A stretch of 44,626 nt of DNA from JANJUB01 sp040081075. GTDB lineage: Bacteria; Armatimonadota; Fimbriimonadia; Fimbriimonadales; Fimbriimonadaceae. The notes beneath the pieces were generated by a model. The model was given only the letters and a program-made list of their open reading frames with translations. It was not told the origin of the DNA and did not search any database. Within the stretch, counting starts at the first letter, position 1, and each line of letters opens with the position of its first letter. Shown here in pieces: positions 32,246 through 39,265 of this stretch. A program made the translations under genes and the position numbers. The stretch covers positions 1-44,626 of the forward strand of contig JBEBHJ010000027.1 of assembly GCA_040081075.1 (NCBI GenBank), given 5' to 3'.

Positions 32246-33129
32246 CTTGGGTTGAGCCGATTGAGGAGTTCCTCGATTACTTAAAGTCGGAACGAGGGGC
32301 AAGTGTTCACACACTATCAGCCTATTCGGGTGATCTTAACTTGGCCACTGACTTCTTTCAAAAGCGTGGTCTTGCAGATTGGAGAGAGCTTTCGGTCCGG
32401 AGCGTTCGGGAGTACGCGAACACATTGGGACCACCTCTGGCGGCTTCAACCGCTCAACGGCGAATGAGTTCTTTGCGGTCCCTCGTGAAATATCTGAAAC
32501 GCAATGGCAAAGGACCAGAGATGGAGGTGCCCGATTCTGGTGGCTTTAAGAAGCCGCGCTCACTTCCTAAGGCGGTGCCCATACAGTCGCTGATGCGAAT
32601 CTTGGAAATGCCAGATTTAAGCAAACCCGCGGGCCTCCGAGATCGCGCGCTATTGGAACTGATCTATGGCGCGGGTTTGAGAGTGAGCGAAGCGGTAGGC
32701 TTGGATTTAGGGCAAATTGACCTGCAAGAGGGGGCTATTAGAGTGACGGGGAAACGGGGGAAAACACGATGGATCCCGGTGCCCGCGGTTACGATGAGTT
32801 GGATTCGGTCGTATCTCGAATCGGCTCGCCCCGCTCTGGCAAAAGTGGCGTGTAGCAACCTGATCCTTTCAGATCGAGGGAGGGCCATGGCGAGACAAAC
32901 GGTTGATGCCCGTATCGCACGGTACGCGCGGCTCGCTGGCTTACCTTCTCGCGTTAGTCCTCACGTTTTGCGTCACAGCTACGCGGTTCACCTTATTGAG
33001 AACGGAGCCGACCTCAGGGCCATTCAGGAGCTCTTGGGGCACGAATCAATCGCGACGACCCAAATCTACACGCATCTTGACATGAGTCACCTTCGAGCGA
33101 CTTTTGACAAAGCCCACCCTCGCCGCTAG
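32230..33129 (+). CDS. Tyrosine recombinase of the XerC/XerD family
   Basis: 299 residues, the usual length of XerC/XerD. The N-terminal core-binding domain (EEFLDYLKSERGASVHTLSA) is followed by a catalytic domain with all expected residues. These are Arg in GAGLRVSEAVGLDL, Lys in TGKRGKTRWIPV, and His and Arg in HVLRHSYAVHLIENGADLRA. LLGHESIATTQIYTHLD supplies the last His and the nucleophilic Tyr. Xer proteins resolve chromosome dimers at dif; XerC and XerD cannot be told apart by eye. It is embedded in a run of housekeeping-like genes with a 16-base overlap, and I see no attachment site or phage genes, so it is more likely the cellular recombinase than an integrase of a mobile element. Confidence 0.95.
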   Translation: METQLAWVEPIEEFLDYLKSERGASVHTLSAYSGDLNLATDFFQKRGLADWRELSVRSVREYANTLGPPLAASTAQRRMSSLRSLVKYLKRNGKGPEMEVPDSGGFKKPRSLPKAVPIQSLMRILEMPDLSKPAGLRDRALLELIYGAGLRVSEAVGLDLGQIDLQEGAIRVTGKRGKTRWIPVPAVTMSWIRSYLESARPALAKVACSNLILSDRGRAMARQTVDARIARYARLAGLPSRVSPHVLRHSYAVHLIENGADLRAIQELLGHESIATTQIYTHLDMSHLRATFDKAHPRR

Positions 33130-33878
33130 CAAAACAACTCGCCGGAGAACACCGTTCGCGCCTGCCCAGATAGGATAACGCGGTCGCCCGCCGTTCTTAC
33201 GCCGACAAAGCCGCCCCTTGGCGAAGCTTGGTAACCCGTTAACTCGGCCTTACCGAGTTTCTCGCCCCAATAGGGAGCGAGGGCGCAGTGAGCTCCACCG
33301 GTGACGGGGTCTTCGGGGATTCCAGATTGGGGGGCGAAGAACCTGGAAACAAAGTCGTATTCCTGATTGTCGCTGCGGGCCGTAATGAGAAACCCAACTA
33401 AGCCAAAGGTGCTGATCAGGGAAAGTTCAGGCTCAAAATCACGAACACGTTGGGCCGAATCAAGCTCAGCAAACCAGAAGAGTCGGTTCTTGCCCGTCCA
33501 AAGGGCATGATTGAGATGAATGGGGAGGTCGTGGGGTTCGGGGCTTTCACGAGGGAAATCCATCGAGATTTTGTCACCCAGTTGATGCGTCGTAAGAACG
33601 CCGCTCTTGGTTTTGAATCTGATTTCAGGGAGGGCGATGATGTGGGCTGCAGCGAGGGTGGCGTGTCCGCAGAGGTCAACTTCCACGTTAGGGGTGAACC
33701 ATCGAAGTCCAAATTCGTCACCCTCGGGCCAGTAAAATGCAGTCTCGGCCTGATTCATCTCCATCGCCACCGATTGCATCCAAGATGGTTCTGCCGGGCG
33801 ATCTAGCGGGCAAACCGCCGCTGGATTTCCCGTAAATGGGCGGTCGGAGAACGAGTCCACCAAAAATAGCCTTTGCAT
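33126..33878 (-). CDS. PhzF family isomerase/epimerase-like protein
   Basis: 250 residues from ATG 33878. An open frame extends upstream to 34088, but MQRLFLVDSFSDRPFTGNPAA is the classic PhzF start. The family active-site Glu lies in MNQAETAFYW, with DLCGHATLAAAHI and the second-half EDPVTGGAHCALAPYW as further signatures. PhzF folds as two similar halves and catalyses acid/base isomerisation; relatives act on dihydro-hydroxyanthranilate, but most have unknown substrates and no phenazine genes are nearby. The stop interlocks with xer (CTAG 33126-33129). It is about 30 residues shorter than many family members. Confidence 0.92.
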   Translation of the reverse strand: MQRLFLVDSFSDRPFTGNPAAVCPLDRPAEPSWMQSVAMEMNQAETAFYWPEGDEFGLRWFTPNVEVDLCGHATLAAAHIIALPEIRFKTKSGVLTTHQLGDKISMDFPRESPEPHDLPIHLNHALWTGKNRLFWFAELDSAQRVRDFEPELSLISTFGLVGFLITARSDNQEYDFVSRFFAPQSGIPEDPVTGGAHCALAPYWGEKLGKAELTGYQASPRGGFVGVRTAGDRVILSGQARTVFSGELFC

Positions 33879-33930
33879 CGCTGCAATTCTCCCATATGTT
33901 GGTCTGGGGCGGCCCGCTTCATAATGAACT

Positions 33931-35208
33931 GTGGGCCAAATTGCATTCAAGTTCATGGCGGGGGCAGTTGCGGGCTTATTGGCTTGGATTGTCGTCGAGC
34001 CATCGGCGCCCACACCTCTATCAATCGAGTGGACCTTCTTCGAGCTGAGACTTATCGTCATGCTCGGGCTATTGGTGGGGCTAACCATTGGCGGATTGAA
34101 CGGCTACATGAAGGGGTCGCGACACTACCTGGTTTTGGGGCTCATTTTGGGTGCAATCTTTGGGGCCATAGGCGCAACCTTGGGGTACTCCGTAGGCGGG
34201 GCCGTTATCCATGCAACGTTTGGCCCGGGGATTTTTGATCGATTGGAGGCAACCTCTCTTCCTAAGGTTATTCTCGCGAGAACAGGAATCGGGATCGGAC
34301 TTGGCGCGGGAATCGGGTTTGGCATTGGAGCGGCTGGTCTTACGCTTCGCCGCCTTATACAGGGACTCATCGGTGGAATTTTAGGAGGGGCCATTGGCGG
34401 TGCCCTGTTTGACACAGCGAGCCTATCGTTGAGTGGGCTCGTAGCCTTGAAAGGCCCAGGAGCGGAAACCGGCCAGGTGGGCCGCGCATTGCTTTGTATC
34501 CTTATCGGAGCGGGCGTAGGGCTCTTGATTGGAGTGGTTGAACGGGTTGGCCGAGTGGCGTGGGTTCGGCTACGGCTTGGTCGCAATGAGGGTCGTGAAT
34601 GGGTTCTGGAACAGCAAACGTCCCACATTGGGCGAGATGAGAGGGCAAACATCCCCTTGTTTGGCGATCAGAACGTTTTGCCCCTTCATGCCTCAATCGT
34701 ACGGCAAGACGACGCTTATTGGCTCTATGATGCGGGAACGCCCATTGGCACAGGCTTGAATGGGCAACGACTGAACGGCCCTGGCCTATTGCAATCTGGA
34801 TCAATTATCAACGTCGGTCACTTTGAGCTTGAGTTCTTGCTTAGAGAAGGTTCGGCTCCAGCTCGTGCGGCGGAGAGAATCCACGGCGGACCGGCGAGAC
34901 AACCGATTGTTCCTTTGCCCGCTCCTTTGGCTCAGCCCGTTTTGCGCGCGATGAGTGGTCCGCTCGCTGGACAGGTCTTTAGCATTGGCGGTCCCATAGA
35001 AATCGGGCGCGAGGGCACTGGTATCAAGCTCAACGACCCTCAGGCTTCCAGGAAGCATGCGCTCATCGAACTCCATCCGGGTGGCGTTACCGTGTCCGAT
35101 TTAGCGAGCACCAACGGGACGTTCGTGAACGGCAAAAGGATAACGCGACAACCGTTACTGCCTGGTGAAGAATTGATGATTGGCTCATCAATTTTTCGGT
35201 TGGAGTAG
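33931..35208 (+). CDS. Membrane protein with two FHA domains
   Basis: 425 residues from GTG 33931 (ATG 33955 is also in frame). The first 210 residues contain six or more Gly-rich membrane helices with GxxxG-like spacing (GIGIGLGAGIGFGIGAA, GGILGGAIGGALFD). Two cytoplasmic FHA domains follow. The first (about 225-305) has SHIGRDERANIPL but lacks the SxRH signature, reading LPLHASI, so it may be non-binding. The second (about 335-425) is canonical: IEIGREGTGIKLNDPQASRK then ALIELHPGG and DLASTNGTFVNGKRI. FHA domains bind phosphothreonine peptides, so it may be a docking protein at the membrane for a Ser/Thr kinase pathway. Its end is one base from the convergent aminotransferase gene. Confidence 0.88.
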   Translation: MGQIAFKFMAGAVAGLLAWIVVEPSAPTPLSIEWTFFELRLIVMLGLLVGLTIGGLNGYMKGSRHYLVLGLILGAIFGAIGATLGYSVGGAVIHATFGPGIFDRLEATSLPKVILARTGIGIGLGAGIGFGIGAAGLTLRRLIQGLIGGILGGAIGGALFDTASLSLSGLVALKGPGAETGQVGRALLCILIGAGVGLLIGVVERVGRVAWVRLRLGRNEGREWVLEQQTSHIGRDERANIPLFGDQNVLPLHASIVRQDDAYWLYDAGTPIGTGLNGQRLNGPGLLQSGSIINVGHFELEFLLREGSAPARAAERIHGGPARQPIVPLPAPLAQPVLRAMSGPLAGQVFSIGGPIEIGREGTGIKLNDPQASRKHALIELHPGGVTVSDLASTNGTFVNGKRITRQPLLPGEELMIGSSIFRLE

Positions 35209-35209
35209 A

Positions 35210-36478
35210 TTAGCGGATACCCTTGAGGGCGGCCTCGAGCATCGCTTCTTTGAATCGCGCGATCTCATCTTTTGTTGTATAAACGTTTGGGGAAACTCGG
35301 ATTCCCTCGAATCCGGGATTGCCAATGGTTGTGACAAATATCCCCTTCTTATCCCACAGCCAGGCGGCAAGTTCCTCTGGTTTCATGCCGTCAATGCTAA
35401 CGGTCGTGAGTCCACAGGAGTGCTTTGGAGACAGGTTGGTTTTGAAGTGAACGTTTGACAGATTCAGCAAAGGCTCGGTCCACAGTGAGCGAAGATATCG
35501 CAAGCGGGCCGCCTTTCTTTCACCGCCGATGAGCTCGTGAAACGTAAGAGCTTCGCCGATTGCGTTGTGGTTAGCTGCCGGATGAGTTCCGATCTCTTCG
35601 AATTTTCGGATGTCCTTGTCTTGGGTTTTGGCGGCGGCCATGAGGGGCCACACTCCCTCAATTTTTTGCTTTCTGACGTAAAGGATGCCGGTGCCAATGG
35701 GGGCCATCAACCACTTATGCAGCGAAGCTCCGAAATAGTCACATTCCAGGCTATCGCGGTCGAACGGAAATTGTGCGATCGCGTGGGCACCGTCAACTAC
35801 AACGGGGATCCCACGTTTTGCGGCGAGGCGTACAATATCGCGGATGGGATAGATTTGACCGTTGAGGAAGCTCACCAGGCTGACCAGGATGAGTTTGGTT
35901 TGAGGTGAGATTCCTGCTTCTATTGCCGATAGCAACTCATTGGGTGATGACGGAACGCTCGGCACGGGAGCTTGAGCGAGTTTGATTCCTTCGCGGCGCT
36001 CTCTTTGTTGCAAGGTCGTGATCATTCGCGGATAATCGGCGGTGGTTGTTAACACTTCGTCGCCCGGAGCTAAACGAAGTCCCAAGAGAAGAATTTCCAA
36101 AGATTCGCTGGCATTGCGGGTGATCGCGACTTCCTCGGTATCGCACCCAAAAAATCTCGCGAGGCGCTTGCGAACGTTTTCGACTTCCGGCTCCAGGTGG
36201 CGCCACATGAAGAAGCTGGGAGCTTGATTGCTGTACTCGATGTAACGACGAAGGGCATCTTGAACGACCCGAGGAGACGGACAAACCCCTCCGTTGTTGA
36301 AGTTGATCATCGTACGATCAAGAGTAAATGCTTGTTGAATCTGCGCCCAGAAATCTTCATCTTCGGCCGCAATGCGGCCAGTGTAATTTGTGGCGACCGT
36401 CTCAACCAAGTCAAGACTCTTATCATGAAAGGCCGCGCAGGCGGCCAAACCACCCAGTAGCTGGCGACGGGTAACCAT
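35210..36478 (-). CDS. Aminotransferase class V (isopenicillin N epimerase-like) with a Tat-type leader
   Basis: 422 residues. The N-terminus MVTRRQLLGGLAACAAFH has twin arginines then a weakly hydrophobic stretch, as in Tat substrates. The fold-type I PLP domain follows: INFNNGGVCPSPRVV, VAITRNASESLEILLLGL, PRMITTLQQRE and VVDGAHAIAQFPFD with the Asp that contacts the pyridine nitrogen. FGASLHKWLMAPIGTGILYV carries the Schiff-base Lys. The family includes cysteine desulfurases and isopenicillin N epimerase-like enzymes. Lack of a desulfurase Cys loop and the closeness to epimerase-like sequences favour the latter, but the substrate is unknown. Tat export of a cofactor-bearing enzyme is consistent with folded translocation. 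The start is ATG 36478. Confidence 0.9.
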   Translation of the reverse strand: MVTRRQLLGGLAACAAFHDKSLDLVETVATNYTGRIAAEDEDFWAQIQQAFTLDRTMINFNNGGVCPSPRVVQDALRRYIEYSNQAPSFFMWRHLEPEVENVRKRLARFFGCDTEEVAITRNASESLEILLLGLRLAPGDEVLTTTADYPRMITTLQQRERREGIKLAQAPVPSVPSSPNELLSAIEAGISPQTKLILVSLVSFLNGQIYPIRDIVRLAAKRGIPVVVDGAHAIAQFPFDRDSLECDYFGASLHKWLMAPIGTGILYVRKQKIEGVWPLMAAAKTQDKDIRKFEEIGTHPAANHNAIGEALTFHELIGGERKAARLRYLRSLWTEPLLNLSNVHFKTNLSPKHSCGLTTVSIDGMKPEELAAWLWDKKGIFVTTIGNPGFEGIRVSPNVYTTKDEIARFKEAMLEAALKGIR

Positions 36479-36505
36479 TACGAGGAGTTTAGCCGCAATT
36501 TGCGA

Positions 36506-37692
36506 CTACAAGCCTTGAACGAACGTTAGTAGGACATTCCTATCCGCGGCGGTGAGGGCATTGTAGAGTGTCACCGAGTTCGTAGCTTCGCCGCCGTGGA
36601 GGCGAATGGCCTGATCCACGTTCTGAGCGCGCCCATCGCTGAGCAAGAATCGGCGGAATCGGATCCCCCAAAGTGGGGCGGTTCGAAACTCTGTACCACC
36701 GGCAAGGCCTTGCCGGATGCCGTCGCCCAGTTGTGCGCCCATGTCGTGCAGAAGCAGATCCGAATAGAGGTCAACAGGCTTGTTCGCAAGGGCGGCGACC
36801 GAATTTGGGCCCGTGTTCATCGTCGGCGTGTGACAGGAAGCGCAACCTGTGTTGGCGAACAACGTTCGAGCTTGTGTTGTTCCGGTGCTGAGGGGCACTG
36901 GGGCCGCCATTAGCTTCATAAAGTTGGTGAGTCGCGTAACCGCCGCTCCCGTTGCATCCTCCGGGTCGGCCACTTGGTCTGCCCCGGCGGGTATGGCGTT
37001 GCCTTGAGGTAGCACTTCGGTTGGAAACGTCGGGTTAGTGATTCCCATTTCGTTTCGGTAGGCATCGCCAGAGAACAAATGAACGGATGAGACTTGACAC
37101 TTCCATCCGAATCGGCCAATCTCTTTGGTTCTGGTTTCCGGGTTGTAAAGGACATTGATACGTCCCGAAATCCCATCCTGGTTCGCATCGGCGGGGTCAT
37201 TCTTGGCGAGGATTGTCGCAGTTGGTATCGCCTCAATTAACCCGAGACCGAATACGGGCGTGGTGATTCGACGACCGACGATCGAAGCCTGGGCCGGGAC
37301 GACTTCACGGGGAACCGGTAGTTCTGGATGATTTCTCGCAACGAGCGAGCCTGAATTAGGGCGCCGCCCAGATTATCGAGGTCGGTGTAGTTGTTGTTCA
37401 CAACCGCGCCAATTCGGGTGACCACGGAAACGCCCAAGTCTGGACTCGCCCCGCCTGGCGCCCCGGCACCATGGCATTGGACGCAACTGACTCCGTTAAA
37501 CACTGGGCCCAGACCGCTTTGAGGTGTCTCGTTTTGCAAAAACTCATCTCTGCCGGCGTTGAACAACTGGAGTTCGGCGGTGGTAAGGCCGACTAGCGGT
37601 CCTCCGGGAGGAGGCGGGCCCTGGGCGTTCACGATCGCCGCGGCAAAGACGACGATGGGCAGTGCGGTAGCAAATTTTACGGATCGTTTCAT
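36506..37692 (-). pseudogene. DUF1111 di-haem cytochrome-type oxidoreductase, split by a frameshift
   Basis: Reading from ATG 37692, the protein begins with a signal peptide (KFATALPIVVFAAAIVNAQG) and a first haem motif CVQCH (FNGVSCVQCHGAGAPGG). At about 37320 the frame changes: the first frame ends in unrelated sequence (PVKSSRPRLRSSVVESP) and stops at 37237. The adjacent frame then continues the family sequence (PREVVPAQASIVGRRITTPV, FGLGLIEAIPTATILAKND, GRFGWKCQVSSVHLFSGDAY). The second haem motif CASCH (NTGCASCHTPTMNTG) and the terminus FVQGL follow. Both halves belong to DUF1111, a periplasmic di-haem protein once described as a putative thiol oxidoreductase. One missing base between the Asn codon (37321-37323) and the next would restore a 395-residue product. 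It is either a true pseudogene or a sequence error. Confidence 0.85.
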
Positions 37693-37765
37693 ATCATCCC
37701 CACGATGAGCCTTTGGCTCGCACTGATAGTATTGGCGAGAGTTGTTTGGATCTTATGAGGTTTTC

Positions 37766-39265
37766 CTACTTACGCAAACTTCCCCATGGAACGAAGACCA
37801 CGCCATAAGGTGTGCCGAGCCACAATCCGCTTTCGACTCTTGCCATGGCTTGGATTTCAAGGTTAAGGAGCCCACGAATAGGGACATTAACGGCCGCCTC
37901 TGGATCAACCCGCCACAATCCCTGGCGGCTTGAAACAAACAGAGTTCCCAGGCGAGGATCTCGCGCAAGTCCGGTCGCCTCGGCTTCAATGTCGGGCGTT
38001 AATCGTTCAAATTTGCCCTCGTGTAGAACGTACGCCCCGGTCAAGAACATTCCTACAACAACGCCACGTTTGTCAATCAAGATGCGACGCACCCAATCGT
38101 TTCCTAGCCCGTGCCGTTGATCAAACGTTGTTACCCGACCAGTGTCACGGTTGTAAACCAACACACCCCGACCTTGCGTTCCAAACCATACCTCGCGATT
38201 GCGGGTTGAGAGGGCCGTACACACAAGACCCTGCAACTCAGGAATCTTGAGGAAGTGGGTCCAGGCTTCGCCGTCAAACTCGCTCCAACCTCCAAACTGC
38301 CCCACCATGAGTTTTCCGTCTGATACTTCAAGGCAAGTTGCTTCGCCTCGAAGCAACCACGGGAATACATTCTTTGTCCAATTTTTGCCGTCGTATCGGT
38401 CGACTTGTCCTGTGGTTAGCCGCACGTACAGTCGATCTCTAAAGACAACTGAGTGTCGGGCGTGGTTTGAAGTGATCTCTGGCGTGGAGAACTGATTCCA
38501 AACATTACCTTCGAACCGAGCGATGCCGTCTTCAAAGGTTCCGACAATGAGTTGACCTTGGAACGGTGCGAGGGAGTAGACGCTACCTTGAGGGCCGGGA
38601 ATTGCCTTGGCCTTGTGCCACTTGCCATTTGCCTGCTGCCAAATCTGTCCATCAAAGGTTGCGAGCGTTAGCGTGTCACCCCAAGTTGCCATTGTCCGCA
38701 CATAACGAAACTCATCCCGATCCGCACTGGCTAGTCGCTGCCAACCCTGACCGCGGTTCTCCCAAATTCCGTCGCCGTACCAGGCCGCAGTCAGAGCGGA
38801 AGAGGACCCTACAACTGCGGTTACGTGGGTGCCACGATTGCCGATCGGCGGGGCGAAACTGGGGTCATCGTTCTCGGGCCACGATGGCTTAGGTGGAACC
38901 ATAAAGCCGCCAGGAGATGCGGATACAGGTTCGGATTTTCGCGGACCAACCTGACTCGTTACGCTAAAACTCGCCCCATTCCACACCGCCACGAAATCTG
39001 CCGAAGTAGCGAAGATGCGACCATTTTCGACCCAAACATCATTGGGGGGCTGGCCATTGATTAGGCCGCCCAATCCAAACGTGCGAGGTTTGAGGTCTTC
39101 ATCGAACTGCACGATGCCACCGCGAGTTGCGGCTAGAAACCCGTCCTTTTCGAGAGGAGCTATGGCCGTGATGACCTTCGTGTCGCCGTAGAAAGAGGGT
39201 GGGGATTGTGATCCGCACCCAATTGCACCCGTAACAACACCCAGAGCGACCAGAGAGCGAATCAC
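37766..39265 (-). CDS. Lipoprotein with a beta-propeller-like repeat region
   Basis: 499 residues. The N-terminus ends in the lipobox GAIGCGS (about residues 14-20), so it is probably anchored in a membrane by Cys 17. The mature part has repeating blade-like units with Trp and Gly in similar places: SFSVTSQVGPRK, IWENRGQGWQRLASADRDEF, IWQQANGKWHKAKAIPGPQG, FEGNVWNQFSTPE, RYDGKNWTKNVFPWL and EFDGEAWTHFLKI. Then comes HGLGNDWVRRILID, the motif common in periplasmic sensor-type propellers. Such proteins often bind polysaccharides or act as sensor domains; here there is no attached kinase. It overlaps the preceding VIT/vWA gene by four bases, so the two are translated together. Confidence 0.85.
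   Translation of the reverse strand: MIRSLVALGVVTGAIGCGSQSPPSFYGDTKVITAIAPLEKDGFLAATRGGIVQFDEDLKPRTFGLGGLINGQPPNDVWVENGRIFATSADFVAVWNGASFSVTSQVGPRKSEPVSASPGGFMVPPKPSWPENDDPSFAPPIGNRGTHVTAVVGSSSALTAAWYGDGIWENRGQGWQRLASADRDEFRYVRTMATWGDTLTLATFDGQIWQQANGKWHKAKAIPGPQGSVYSLAPFQGQLIVGTFEDGIARFEGNVWNQFSTPEITSNHARHSVVFRDRLYVRLTTGQVDRYDGKNWTKNVFPWLLRGEATCLEVSDGKLMVGQFGGWSEFDGEAWTHFLKIPELQGLVCTALSTRNREVWFGTQGRGVLVYNRDTGRVTTFDQRHGLGNDWVRRILIDKRGVVVGMFLTGAYVLHEGKFERLTPDIEAEATGLARDPRLGTLFVSSRQGLWRVDPEAAVNVPIRGLLNLEIQAMARVESGLWLGTPYGVVFVPWGSLRK

Noticed and set aside
32230..33129. Integrase of a mobile element
   Set aside because: Length and motifs fit XerC/XerD, it overlaps a housekeeping-like gene by 16 bases, and there is no tRNA, attachment site or phage gene nearby.
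33879..34088. N-terminal extension of the PhzF-like gene
   Set aside because: The extension overlaps the divergent FHA gene and its sequence is low-quality; the PhzF family motif starts at the ATG at 33878.
36506..37236. Independent short genes at 36506-37078 and 36916-37236
   Set aside because: The first is the 3' half of the frameshifted DUF1111 gene; the second is an out-of-frame shadow without domain character.
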